64,000 nt of DNA from Hyphomonadaceae bacterium UBA1933 (GCA_002337085.1 DDFH01000003.1:310001-374000), one strand, 5' to 3'. Shown: positions 8,743 through 17,695, numbered from the stretch's first letter. A program made the numbers and translations. Notes: generated by a model from the letters alone, not told the origin.

Positions 8743-9762
8743 ATGGTCGCAAAAAATGCTAGCCCTTCGAAAGGTAAGGCTGCGGTGGTTTCAAAAGCCA
8801 ATATGGCAAATCGGGAAGAGTTGCTCGATTATTATCGCCAGATGCTTTTAATCCGCAGGTTCGAGGAAAAAGCCGGTCAATTATACGGCATGGGCTTGAT
8901 TGCAGGTTTCTGTCACCTTTATATCGGGCAAGAAGCCGTGGTTGTGGGAATGGAAGCTGCACAGGTTGACGAAGATAGCGTTATCACAAGCTATCGTGAT
9001 CATGGTCATATGCTTGCCTCTGGTATTCCTGCGCGTGACATTATGGCTGAGTTAACGGGGCGTGCCACTGGCTGCTCTGGCGGCAAAGGCGGCTCTATGC
9101 ACATGTTTTCGAAGGAAGCTAAGTTTTATGGCGGTCATGGCATCGTTGGCGCACAGGTGGCGTTGGGAACTGGTCTTGCTTTTGCCCATCAATATGAAAA
9201 TGATAATGGTGTAACGATTGCTTATTTCGGCGATGGTGCTGCGAACCAAGGTCAAGTTTACGAAAGCTTTAACATGGCATCTCTTTGGAAATTGCCAATT
9301 GTTTATGTAATTGAAAACAACCAATATGCGATGGGTACTTCGGTTGAACGTGCTTCCGCAGAAATAGAGCTTTATAAGCGCGGCATTTCATTTGAAATTC
9401 CAGGTGAACAAGTGGATGGTATGGACGTTTTAGCGGTTAAAGAAGCCGCTGAACGGGCAATTGAACATGCACGCAGTGGAAAAGGGCCAGTTCTTCTTGA
9501 AATGAAGACTTACCGTTATCGTGGTCACTCTATGTCTGACCCTGCTAAATATCGCCCTAAAGATGAACCGAAACAAGTTCGTGAAACTCGTGACCCGATT
9601 GAACATGTTAAACATCTTGGTCTTGAGCATGGCTTATTTTCGGAAGATGATCTGAAAGTAATCGATAAAGAGGTTAAGGAAATTGTTGCTGATGCCGCAG
9701 AATACGCGCAAACAAGCCCTGAGCCTGATGTATCTGAACTTATGACAGATATATATTTATAG
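8743..9762 (+). CDS. pdhA: Pyruvate dehydrogenase E1 component, alpha subunit
   Basis: Thiamine-diphosphate-dependent decarboxylation of pyruvate, together with PdhB. The ATG at 8743 is preferred (GGAAGG at 8730-8735, seven bases upstream) over the ATG at 8728. The 339 residues match the alpha subunit of the alphaproteobacterial two-subunit E1. The TPP motif runs from YFGDGAANQG to VIENNQYAMG; GGKGGSMHMF, RYRGHSMSDPAKYR and the phosphorylation-loop-like segment are all present. It is followed by an unrelated secreted-protein gene and then pdhB. Confidence 0.96.
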   Translation: MVAKNASPSKGKAAVVSKANMANREELLDYYRQMLLIRRFEEKAGQLYGMGLIAGFCHLYIGQEAVVVGMEAAQVDEDSVITSYRDHGHMLASGIPARDIMAELTGRATGCSGGKGGSMHMFSKEAKFYGGHGIVGAQVALGTGLAFAHQYENDNGVTIAYFGDGAANQGQVYESFNMASLWKLPIVYVIENNQYAMGTSVERASAEIELYKRGISFEIPGEQVDGMDVLAVKEAAERAIEHARSGKGPVLLEMKTYRYRGHSMSDPAKYRPKDEPKQVRETRDPIEHVKHLGLEHGLFSEDDLKVIDKEVKEIVADAAEYAQTSPEPDVSELMTDIYL

Positions 9763-9778
9763 TTTTCAGGAGAATGAA

Positions 9779-10696
9779 ATGAAAATTCTTGATAAAAAAA
9801 CAGGCTTTTATAAATATGCGCCAATTTTGGCGGCACTTGCATTTGCGATTCCTAATTTTGCGATGGCGCAAACCGCAACCAATACCGCAAAAGGTGATGA
9901 GCAAAAAATCACTATCAAACGTGTTCCGGGGATTATTACGGGTGGAACGGTTGATAAAATTACCTATAAACCAAACTGCACTAAATTTGTTTTTGATATA
10001 AGTGCTTCTTCAATCCAAGAGGCGACAAGCCGTACATATGTTCTTGAACAAGAGGCAAAGTTCAACAAAATTCGTGACCGTTGGACAGAATATGAAGATT
10101 GCATCATTGAAAATGCCCGTTTGGATGTTTCTGCTATTAACGATAAGCTTAGTAATTATATTCAATCTTCTTCAAAAGTTGAGGTTGATACATTTACTGC
10201 AACCAATGCCGCAGCTAATGCAGCGGCGGCGAGACTTAAGGGTCTAAAGAAACCTGTTAAACCAGTTGGCTTTACCCCACACGCATGGGCGCTTCCTGCT
10301 GAGGGTCGTCTTTTGGGTTCTGTAACAAGTGGTAATGCAAGCGAAGTTGTTTATACAAGCGGTTGTGGTGTTTACACTGGCGAAGTTACCGCCGAAGATT
10401 TTGCAACAGTTACATCAGGTGATGATTTTAACAAAATGGTTGATGTCTTAAAAACTGGTCCTGATAAAATTCAAAAAGCAATTGATTGCAGAAATACCAA
10501 TGTGCAGGCAGATTTTACTGCGCTTAGCAAGAAAATCGAAGATGGTTTGAACGAAGTTTATCTTCCTGAGAGAACGGCTTTTGAAGAAAATTATTCAAAA
10601 GTTCGCACCCAAATTAATCTTCAGCGTCAGGCAGGCGGTTTGCTTGCGGGTTCTAGCTCAAAAGCTGGCGCTAAAAAACCGACTAAGAAAAAGTAA
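9779..10696 (+). CDS. Secreted protein of unknown function inside the pdh operon
   Basis: I do not recognise this 305-residue protein. It has a strong ribosome site (AGGAG, six bases before ATG) and a signal peptide (about residues 1-30, cut after AMA). The mature part has four widely spaced cysteines (in PNCTKF, YEDCIIEN, SGCGVYT, AIDCRNT), which could form two disulfides, a helical middle with an Ala-rich stretch (AANAAAARLKG), and a basic tail ending KKPTKKK. It sits between pdhA and pdhB on the same strand with gaps of 16 and 30 bases, so it should be co-transcribed with them. A periplasmic protein has no obvious role in a cytoplasmic dehydrogenase. Base composition looks like its neighbours. 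Confidence 0.7.
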   Translation: MKILDKKTGFYKYAPILAALAFAIPNFAMAQTATNTAKGDEQKITIKRVPGIITGGTVDKITYKPNCTKFVFDISASSIQEATSRTYVLEQEAKFNKIRDRWTEYEDCIIENARLDVSAINDKLSNYIQSSSKVEVDTFTATNAAANAAAARLKGLKKPVKPVGFTPHAWALPAEGRLLGSVTSGNASEVVYTSGCGVYTGEVTAEDFATVTSGDDFNKMVDVLKTGPDKIQKAIDCRNTNVQADFTALSKKIEDGLNEVYLPERTAFEENYSKVRTQINLQRQAGGLLAGSSSKAGAKKPTKKK

Positions 10697-10726
10697 TTAT
10701 TTTTAACCCGATATCGGAGTGTAAAA

Positions 10727-12067
10727 TTGGCAATTGATATTTTAATGCCGGCCTTGTCCCCCACGATGGAAGAGGGGACTTTGGTTAAATGGCTTGTCAA
10801 ACAAGGCGATGAAGTCAAATCTGGTGATGTTTTGGCGGAGATTGAAACCGACAAGGCAACAATGGAAGTTGAAGCAGTTGATGAGGGTGTTGTTCAAGAA
10901 ATTCTGGTTGCCGAAGGCACACAGGGTGTAAAGGTCAATACAATTATTGCCAAACTGAAGGGTGAAGGTGAAGAGGCGGTTTCTGCGCCAACGGCTGCAC
11001 CTGCACCGGTTGCGACACCTGCGCCTGCGCCAAAGCCTGTTGTGGCTGCGGCACAAGTGGTTGAAAAATCATTTGAAGGTATGGAAACCACAAAAACGAC
11101 AGTTCGTGATGCCCTTCGTGATGCAATGGCAGAAGAAATGCGCCGTGATGAGAAAGTATTCTTAATCGGGGAAGAGGTTGCCCAATATCAAGGTGCATAT
11201 AAGGTATCACGCGGCCTTCTTGAAGAATTTGGCCCTAAACGTGTTATCGACACCCCAATTACCGAGCATGGTTTTGCTGGCCTTGCGGTAGGCGCGGCTA
11301 TGGCGGGTTTAAAGCCAATTGTTGAGTTTATGACATTTAACTTTGCGATGCAGGCAATTGACCATATCATCAATTCTGCGGCAAAAGTTCTTTATATGTC
11401 TGGTGGTCAGATTTCGACCTCTATTGTGTTCCGTGGTCCAAATGGTGCGGCGGCACGCGTGGGGGCACAGCACTCGCAGGATTATTCATCATGGTATGGC
11501 AACGTGCCAGGGCTTAAAGTGGTTGCACCATATGATGCCGCCGACGCCAAAGGCTTGTTAAAAGCGGCAATTCGTGATCCAAACCCAGTAGTGTTCCTTG
11601 AGCATGAAATGCTTTATGGTCATGAGTTCGATGTGCCAAATGATGATGATTATATCATTCCAATTGGCAAGGCGAAAATTCGTCGCGAAGGTACTGATGT
11701 TACCATTACCTGTCACGCGCGCATGGTTGGCTATGCTTTGAAAGCTGCTGAGGAGTTGGCGGAAATTGGTATTTCTGCGGAAGTTATTGACCTTCGTACA
11801 ATTCGCCCACTTGATACGGCTACAATCATTGAATCTATTAAAAAGACTAACCGCCTAGTTTCTGTTGAAGAAGGCTGGGGCCCGATGGGTGTTGGTGCAG
11901 AGGTGGTTTCAGTAGTGGTTGATCAGGCGTTCGATTGGCTTGATGCACAGCCAGTTCGGGTTCACCAAAAAGATACACCGCTGCCATATGCTGCAAACCT
12001 TGAGCAATTATCATTGCCGCAAGTTGCGGATGTCGTTGCGGCCGTAAAAATCGTTTGCAATAAATAG
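10727..12067 (+). CDS. pdhB: Pyruvate dehydrogenase E1 component, beta subunit, with N-terminal lipoyl domain
   Basis: Beta subunit of the E1 heterotetramer, 446 residues. Starts at TTG 10727 with CGGAG about eight bases upstream. Residues 1-80 are a biotinyl/lipoyl domain with the modification lysine in ETDKATMEV (Lys43); an Ala/Pro linker covers about 83-115; the transketolase-like E1 beta part follows (TTVRDALRDAMAEEM, GEEVAQYQGAYKVS, DTPITEHGFAGLAVGAA, FRGPNGAAARVGAQHSQ). A lipoyl domain on E1 beta is a known alphaproteobacterial trait. The domain is nearly the same as that of PdhC, so this organism needs lipoylation of both. Confidence 0.95.
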   Translation: MAIDILMPALSPTMEEGTLVKWLVKQGDEVKSGDVLAEIETDKATMEVEAVDEGVVQEILVAEGTQGVKVNTIIAKLKGEGEEAVSAPTAAPAPVATPAPAPKPVVAAAQVVEKSFEGMETTKTTVRDALRDAMAEEMRRDEKVFLIGEEVAQYQGAYKVSRGLLEEFGPKRVIDTPITEHGFAGLAVGAAMAGLKPIVEFMTFNFAMQAIDHIINSAAKVLYMSGGQISTSIVFRGPNGAAARVGAQHSQDYSSWYGNVPGLKVVAPYDAADAKGLLKAAIRDPNPVVFLEHEMLYGHEFDVPNDDDYIIPIGKAKIRREGTDVTITCHARMVGYALKAAEELAEIGISAEVIDLRTIRPLDTATIIESIKKTNRLVSVEEGWGPMGVGAEVVSVVVDQAFDWLDAQPVRVHQKDTPLPYAANLEQLSLPQVADVVAAVKIVCNK

Positions 12068-12076
12068 GGGGAATAA

Positions 12077-13348
12077 ATGCCAGTAGATATTCTAATGCCT
12101 GCGCTTTCCCCAACTATGGAAGAAGGCGTTCTTGCAAAATGGTTGGTAAAAGTTGGTGATGAGATTAAATCCGGCGATGTAATTGCTGAAATCGAAACCG
12201 ATAAGGCGACCATGGAAGTTGAGGCCGTTGATGAGGGTGAGGTTCTTGAAATCCTTGTCCCTGAAGGCACGAGTGGTGTAAAAATCAATACGGTTATTGC
12301 CAGAATTTCTGGTGATGATGCAAGCCCTGCAAAACCTGCACCTGCACCTGCGCCACAGGTTGCTCCTGCACCGATTGCAGAGGCTCCAAAACCTGAGGCG
12401 GCACCGCAAACGGTTGCTGTGGCAAAAACCGATGCTGGTGATCGTATTTTTGCATCACCTTTGGCAAGACGAATTGCGGCACAAAATAATGTTGATTTAA
12501 AATCGATAAAAGGCACTGGCCCGAATGGTCGTATCATTCGTGTCGATGTTGAGGGTGTTAAAGGTGGTGTGGCTACGCCTGTTGCTGCAAGTCCTGCTGT
12601 TGCGCCGCAAACAAGTGTGGCGGCAAAAACGCCATCAACTATTGCGGCAACTGGCTATAAAGAGGGTAATTATGATGTTATCCCGCTTGATGGCATGCGC
12701 CGTACAATTGCCAAACGTTTGACGGATTCATTCCGCGATGTCCCACACTTCCCGCTTCAAGTCGATATTGAACTTGATAAATTGCTAGAGCTTCGTAAGC
12801 AACTTAATTCCCAAAACGAAAATTCCAAGATTTCAGTCAATGACATGATTATCAAGGCAACCGCTTTGGCATGTAAAAAAGTTCCTGAAGCCAATGCAAG
12901 CTATACTGATGAAGGGATTTTAATCCATCATCATGCCGATGTTGCGGTGGCGGTGGCAATCGATGGTGGTTTGATTACACCTGTCGTTCGTGAAGCAGAA
13001 AATAAAGGGCTTTTGACAATTTCAGAAGAGGTTAAAACCCTTGCAGACAAGGCTAAAAATCGCAAATTAATGCCGGAAGAATATTCTGCGGGTACTATTA
13101 GTGTTTCTAACCTTGGTATGTTTGGTATCAAAAGCTTTGGTTCAATCATCAATGAGCCACAAGGCTGCATTCTTTCTGTTGGCGCTGGTGAGCAGCGTCC
13201 AGTGGTAAAAGATGGGGCGCTGGCGATTGCCACAGTCATGAGTGTTACCTTAACCTGTGACCACCGTGTAGTTGACGGTGCAGTTGGTGCAAGATGGCTA
13301 AAGGCGTTTAAGCGCCTGCTTGAAGAACCTCTAAGCATGTTGCTTTAA
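12077..13348 (+). CDS. pdhC: Pyruvate dehydrogenase E2, dihydrolipoamide acetyltransferase
   Basis: Core acetyltransferase of the complex, 423 residues. One lipoyl domain (1-80, Lys43 in ETDKATMEV), an Ala/Pro-rich linker, a peripheral subunit-binding domain (about 120-160, FASPLARRIAAQNNVDL and KGTGPNGRIIRVDVE), a second linker, and a catalytic domain from about 200 with DGMRRTIAKRLTDSFRDVPH and the active site DHRVVDGAVGA (His396). It begins nine bases after pdhB. The linkers are short compared with enzymes carrying several lipoyl domains. Confidence 0.97.
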   Translation: MPVDILMPALSPTMEEGVLAKWLVKVGDEIKSGDVIAEIETDKATMEVEAVDEGEVLEILVPEGTSGVKINTVIARISGDDASPAKPAPAPAPQVAPAPIAEAPKPEAAPQTVAVAKTDAGDRIFASPLARRIAAQNNVDLKSIKGTGPNGRIIRVDVEGVKGGVATPVAASPAVAPQTSVAAKTPSTIAATGYKEGNYDVIPLDGMRRTIAKRLTDSFRDVPHFPLQVDIELDKLLELRKQLNSQNENSKISVNDMIIKATALACKKVPEANASYTDEGILIHHHADVAVAVAIDGGLITPVVREAENKGLLTISEEVKTLADKAKNRKLMPEEYSAGTISVSNLGMFGIKSFGSIINEPQGCILSVGAGEQRPVVKDGALAIATVMSVTLTCDHRVVDGAVGARWLKAFKRLLEEPLSMLL

Positions 13349-13449
13349 GATTATGTTGCTTTATGGCGGAGGGTAAAGCCTTCCGCCTTTGGCAAAGTAA
13401 TAGTTTTTACGAATACACATATTTCCCATCAACTAATTTTGGAGCATTT

Positions 13450-13878
13450 ATGAGTAATAACTTAAGTAATAATACGATGAACAAAGAATTATTCACAAGA
13501 GTTAAGCTTGCGGCTCTCTGGACTAGTTTGATGTTCCTTTATATTTATGCTGATTATTTTATGCTTTATGATGGAAACACGCTAAAGAATATGATGAACG
13601 GCATAATGGGGCCATTGGGGCCTGCCAATGACAAAATTATGATTGGCGTATCAATTTTGATGATTGTGCCAAGTATGATGATTTGTCTAAGCGTTTTATT
13701 ACCGCGTCAAATAAATAAATGGCTTAATATCTTATTTGGCTGTGCTTATGCATTTATTGCGGGTGCTTCAAATATGGGTGGCGCACCATTTTATGTTTTA
13801 TTTGGTGTTGTTGAAATAGTCGTCTCTTTGTTAATAGTTTTTATTGCTTTCAACTGGCGTAAAGAAATTGCTAAATAA
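13450..13878 (+). CDS. Four-helix membrane protein of unknown function
   Basis: Start at ATG 13450 with GGAG at 13441-13444; an upstream in-frame start at 13363 would read through unlikely sequence. The 142-residue product has four hydrophobic segments (about 18-38, 55-80, 83-105, 108-135). MFLYIYADYFMLYDG and the NxGGAPFYVLFGVVEI segment resemble DUF6326-type proteins, but I hold that loosely. It follows pdhC by 101 bases and might be on a separate transcript. Confidence 0.55.
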   Translation: MSNNLSNNTMNKELFTRVKLAALWTSLMFLYIYADYFMLYDGNTLKNMMNGIMGPLGPANDKIMIGVSILMIVPSMMICLSVLLPRQINKWLNILFGCAYAFIAGASNMGGAPFYVLFGVVEIVVSLLIVFIAFNWRKEIAK

Positions 13879-14217
13879 CAAGGTTAATAGGGTTTAAATC
13901 GGGCAATCACTATATCATAACCATTTTGTGCTACATTGTAAAAAACGAAACAAAGTTTCAAAAACATGGTGTAAAATGGGTTGGTGTAAAATGGTTTTGC
14001 CTCGTAAGTTAGGGCGGGCAGGTAATGCTTGTACGCCTGATGTAGCAGGAAACAGAAAGTCAGGGAAACATATTCTAAAAGCTGAGCTTGTGGACAGACC
14101 AGGCCCGATTAGCAAACTTCCAGAAATAAGAGGAAGACGCGGGGACTTTGGCGGGCATTATCTTTATCGGTGATTGACTTACTATTCCAAGCATAGCTTT
14201 TATAAGTTTTTAAAATT
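13879..14217. other. Intergenic stretch without a convincing gene
   Basis: 339 bases. A 13-base direct repeat (TGGTGTAAAATGG) occurs at 13967-13979 and 13982-13994. Open frames on both strands (81 and 66 codons) have no ribosome site and no recognisable protein. The part from 14000 to 14160 is more GC- and purine-rich than its surroundings and could be the remnant of a gene or a structured RNA, but I could not match it to a known RNA class. Confidence 0.4.
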
Positions 14218-14856
14218 ATGCTGGAACTATTTACAACTGCGTTTGTTACATTTTTTGTCGTGATTGACCCACCGGGCGTCGCGCCAATGTTTGCTGCGCT
14301 TACTGATAATACCTCGCGTGAGTGGCAGCGTAAAATGGCCTTTAAGGCGGTTTTTGTTGCCACTGTCATCATGGTTGGTTTTGCCTTTGGTGGTGCGTGG
14401 CTTCTGGAGCATTTGGGCGTTTCATTGGATGCGTTCCGTATCGCGGGCGGCGGTATGTTATTCCTGATTGCGATTGATATGCTTTTTGAAAAGCGTAATG
14501 AGCGTCGCGAAGATAGAAACGAAAAAGTTCTTGATAACGCCAAAAAACACCCTGAGCGTTTTGAAGATGTTTCGGTTTTTCCATTGGGTATTCCGCTTCT
14601 TGCTGGGCCTGGTTCAATCGCCACCGTGATGCTTTATTTTTCACAACATAAGGCTTTTTTAAGCAAGATGGTGGTTTTAGGAAGTGTGGGGTTAAACCTC
14701 TTCCTTTGCCTAATTGTTTTTTTACTTGCCCCCAAAATTACTAAATTTATTGGCCCAACCATTGCCACCGCATTAGAGCGGATTTTAGGTATTATTTTGG
14801 CGGCACTTTCGGCGCAATTTATCATTGATGGTATAAAAGGCGCGTTTTCACTTTAA
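14218..14856 (+). CDS. MarC-family integral membrane protein
   Basis: Protein of 212 residues with six predicted membrane helices; function of the family is unknown despite the MarC name. Family marks are FFVVIDPPGVAPMF near the N-terminus, FRIAGGGMLFLIAIDMLF in the middle, SVFPLGIPLLAGPGSIATV, and the C-terminal LERILGIILAALSAQFIIDG. It ends 11 bases before lpdA on the same strand, so the two may be co-transcribed; no functional link is obvious. Confidence 0.9.
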   Translation: MLELFTTAFVTFFVVIDPPGVAPMFAALTDNTSREWQRKMAFKAVFVATVIMVGFAFGGAWLLEHLGVSLDAFRIAGGGMLFLIAIDMLFEKRNERREDRNEKVLDNAKKHPERFEDVSVFPLGIPLLAGPGSIATVMLYFSQHKAFLSKMVVLGSVGLNLFLCLIVFLLAPKITKFIGPTIATALERILGIILAALSAQFIIDGIKGAFSL

Positions 14857-14867
14857 GGATTTTTACC

Positions 14868-16277
14868 ATGAGCGAGAGTTTTGACATTGCAGTAATCGGC
14901 GGCGGTCCGGGTGGCTATGTGGCGGCAATTCGTGCTGCACAATTAGGCTTTAAAGTGGCAGTCGTTGAACGCGAACATATGGGCGGCATCTGTTTGAATT
15001 GGGGTTGTATTCCGACCAAGGCTTTGCTTGCATCTGCGGATGTTTATTCAAAAATCAAACATGCCCAAAATTATGGTATTTCGGTTTCTGGTGCGACTTA
15101 TGACCTTGCCAAAATTGTTGAACGCTCTCGTGGGGTTGCTAAACAAATGTCGGCTGGCATTGGTTTTTTGATGAAAAAAAACAAAGTTACGGTTTTTGAC
15201 GCCACTGCCAAATTGGTAAAAGGAACTGATGCACCAAAAGTTATTGCCACCGCAAAAGATGGCAAGACCACAGAGATTGTTGCAAAACATGTAATTTTGG
15301 CAACCGGTGCGCGTGCGCGCATTATCCCACAAGCAGGTCTTGAGCCAGATGGCAAATTCATTTGGACTTATAAAGAAGCACTTGTTCCCGACACAATGCC
15401 AAAACGCCTGTTGGTTATTGGCTCGGGTGCAATTGGTATTGAATTTGCAAGCTTCTTTAATGCGCTTGGCTCTGAAGTTACTGTTGTTGAAGCGGTTGAT
15501 AAAATCATGCCGGTTGAAGACAAGGAAATTTCCGACTTTGCCCAAAAGCAATTCATTAAACGTGGCATGAAAATTATGACTTCGGCAAGCGTGAAGTCGG
15601 TTAAAAAGAATGAGAATGATATTACTGCAATCGTGGAATCTGGTGGCAAAACCCAAGAAATCACCGCCGACCGTATTATTTTGGCGATTGGTATTGTTGG
15701 TAACGTTGAAAATCTTGGGCTTGAAGAATTAGGTGTTACTGTTGATCGTACGCATATCGTAACCGATGGTATGGGAACAACCAATGTGAAGGGGCTTTAT
15801 GCGATTGGCGATATTGCGGGCGCGCCGTGGCTTGCACATAAGGCTTCGCATGAAGGTATTATTTGTGTTGAAAAAATTGCGGGTAAAAAAGTTCACCCAA
15901 TTAATCCACGCCAAATTGCAGGCTGCACTTATGCCACCCCACAAGTTGCCTCAATCGGTTTAACCGAAGCCAAGGCAAAAGAATTGGGATATGAATTAAA
16001 GGTTGGTCATTTCCCATTTATTGGAAATGGCAAAGCTGTTGCACTTGGTGAGGCCGAGGGGATGGTGAAAACAATTTTTGATGCCAAAACTGGTGAAATG
16101 CTTGGGGCGCATATGGTTGGTGCCGAAGTTACCGAAATGATTCAAGGTTATGCCGTTGGCATGGGTCTTGAAACCACCGAGCATGAGTTAATAGAAACCG
16201 TATTCCCGCACCCAACCCTATCAGAAATGATGCATGAGGCAGTTTTGGATGCCTATGGTCGGGCGATACACATCTAA
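14868..16277 (+). CDS. lpdA: Dihydrolipoamide dehydrogenase (E3)
   Basis: Flavoprotein that re-oxidises dihydrolipoamide with NAD+, serving the pyruvate and other 2-oxoacid dehydrogenases. 469 residues. FAD-binding GGGPGGYVAA at the start, redox disulfide GGICLNWGCIPTKA (Cys42, Cys47), NAD-binding GSGAIGIEFASFF, and the C-terminal catalytic HPTLSE (His448). It is separated from pdhABC by a membrane-protein gene and MarC. In many alphaproteobacteria lipA follows this gene; here a 350-base gap and yfgM follow instead. Confidence 0.97.
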   Translation: MSESFDIAVIGGGPGGYVAAIRAAQLGFKVAVVEREHMGGICLNWGCIPTKALLASADVYSKIKHAQNYGISVSGATYDLAKIVERSRGVAKQMSAGIGFLMKKNKVTVFDATAKLVKGTDAPKVIATAKDGKTTEIVAKHVILATGARARIIPQAGLEPDGKFIWTYKEALVPDTMPKRLLVIGSGAIGIEFASFFNALGSEVTVVEAVDKIMPVEDKEISDFAQKQFIKRGMKIMTSASVKSVKKNENDITAIVESGGKTQEITADRIILAIGIVGNVENLGLEELGVTVDRTHIVTDGMGTTNVKGLYAIGDIAGAPWLAHKASHEGIICVEKIAGKKVHPINPRQIAGCTYATPQVASIGLTEAKAKELGYELKVGHFPFIGNGKAVALGEAEGMVKTIFDAKTGEMLGAHMVGAEVTEMIQGYAVGMGLETTEHELIETVFPHPTLSEMMHEAVLDAYGRAIHI

Positions 16278-16633
16278 TAAAAATTTGCGAGGCAAATTTA
16301 CTCTTCGATTATACGGAAAAGTCTATCAACTTTTCCTATCTCATCGTTAGCTTTTACAACTTTTGCGCTTTTTCCTGTATAATGGACGTGGGCACATAGT
16401 GGTAGTGGGTGAAACAAGGCCTGATTTCCGGTTTTATTTTACATTTATTGTTTTATCAAAGAATTGTAATAACAAGTCTTTGGTGCGGCGCTTATTCACT
16501 TACTAAAGCTATTGTAATTTTGTCCTGTTCAGGCTTTAGTTTATGGATGTATCAGTGTATTTAATACATTCACGACATTGCCCGAATTCAGGCTTTGGTT
16601 TAAAGCCTGAATTTCAATTTATTGGAGCTTGAT
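16278..16633. other. Intergenic stretch with two hairpins
   Basis: 356 bases without a gene. GGAAAAGT (16315-16322) pairs with ACTTTTCC (16329-16336), a short hairpin that may end the lpdA transcript although no T-run follows. A second, stronger hairpin lies at 16585-16613 (separate entry). A partial copy of its left arm (TTCAGGCTTTAGTTTA) occurs about 60 bases upstream. No tRNA or small-RNA gene was recognised. Confidence 0.5.
16585..16613. repeat. Perfect 12-bp inverted repeat before yfgM
   Basis: AATTCAGGCTTT (16585-16596) and AAAGCCTGAATT (16602-16613) form a perfect stem with a five-base loop, ending 10 bases before the GGAG that serves the TTG start at 16634. It has no T-run, so it is more likely an operator, mRNA-stability hairpin or dispersed repeat than a terminator. 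Confidence 0.5.
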
Positions 16634-17695
16634 TTGACAGACTTATTGCGTGAAGCCGAAGACGAATTACGCCGTGAAACGGTAGAGAAAACAGCAAAAC
16701 GCGCGTTTCCTTTTTTGATTGGTGCGATTGTTCTGGCTTTGGTCGGCGGTGCCGGTCTTCAAGTTTGGCGCGGTCAACAGGCAAAGGCATTAGAAAAATC
16801 TTCAGATGATTATTATGCCGCAATGGATAAATTAGAATCTGGCGATCTTGATGGCGGTATCAAGGCTCTTTCAGAAGTTGCCAAAAGTAATAATGGCATG
16901 GGGCAATTGGCACTTATCCAACTTGCCGATGTGCAAAATGAAAAGGGTGATTATGCATCCGCACTTAAAAGCTATGATGATGCTGCCAAGAAAATTAGTG
17001 ACAAGGATTTAAAAGCGCTTGCAAAATTGCGCGCTGCCTTTGTTTCAACTTTTGTTGAGGATAATGCAAAAACCATCGCTCGTGCCGATGAAATCGTAAA
17101 AGATGGCACTGCGTTTGCGCCACTTGCGCGTGAATTAAAAGCTGGCGCTTTATGGGCTTCAGGTAAAGCTGATGAAGCGAAAAAAGAATATGAATTGCTG
17201 CAAATCGACCCTAATGCTCCAAAAGGATTGCAAGCACGTGCTGGGCAAGCGGTTGCGGTCATAAACTCTGGTGCTGCTATTGCACCTGATTTAATGCAAA
17301 TGCCACAACAGCAAGGCACAGAAGGGGCAGGGCAAGCGGCTGCGCGTGACCCTAATGCGGAATATGACAAAGACGGTAAACGTATTGTCCGCCTTCCGCC
17401 TGGTCAAAAATTGCCACCGGGCACAAAAATTCCACCAGATGTCCGTGTAATTGAAACACCGCTTCCTGCGGGTGGGGCATTGCCACCGGGTGTTACACCA
17501 CAACAAATTGAGGCTGCGAAAAAATCACAAGCCCAAGCGCGCGCTGAGTTTATGAAAGAGGTTGAGGCACAACGTCAAAAATCTATGAAAGAACAAGAAG
17601 CTGTTACCAAAGCGCAGCAACAGGAAATCGACAAAGTCAATAAAGCAGCCGGCAATAATACCGCTGGCGACACAAAAACAGACAGCAAGCAATAG
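16634..17695 (+). CDS. YfgM-like tetratricopeptide membrane protein
   Basis: Inner-membrane protein with a periplasmic tetratricopeptide domain; E. coli YfgM is an ancillary subunit of the SecYEG translocon. Starts at TTG 16634 (GGAG at 16624-16627), giving 353 residues. One membrane helix at about 24-44 (PFLIGAIVLALVGGAGLQVW), TPR-like helices about 55-215, then a long Pro/Gln-rich, low-complexity tail with LPPGQKLPPGTKIPP repeats and a charged Gln-rich end, about 120 residues longer than E. coli YfgM. Gene order yfgM-bamB-der, the same as in E. coli, supports the call. Confidence 0.75.
   Translation: MTDLLREAEDELRRETVEKTAKRAFPFLIGAIVLALVGGAGLQVWRGQQAKALEKSSDDYYAAMDKLESGDLDGGIKALSEVAKSNNGMGQLALIQLADVQNEKGDYASALKSYDDAAKKISDKDLKALAKLRAAFVSTFVEDNAKTIARADEIVKDGTAFAPLARELKAGALWASGKADEAKKEYELLQIDPNAPKGLQARAGQAVAVINSGAAIAPDLMQMPQQQGTEGAGQAAARDPNAEYDKDGKRIVRLPPGQKLPPGTKIPPDVRVIETPLPAGGALPPGVTPQQIEAAKKSQAQARAEFMKEVEAQRQKSMKEQEAVTKAQQQEIDKVNKAAGNNTAGDTKTDSKQ

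Noticed and set aside
11962..12537. Long antisense frame over pdhB/pdhC
   Set aside because: Mirrors the strong codon bias of the lipoyl and linker regions; no ribosome site and the real genes fill the region.
14000..14160. RNase P or other housekeeping RNA
   Set aside because: Some purine-rich segments looked suggestive, but the conserved RNase P core sequences are missing.
13928..14173. Open frame of 81 codons in the gap before marC
   Set aside because: No ribosome site, odd composition, and another frame is open on the other strand; no family recognised.
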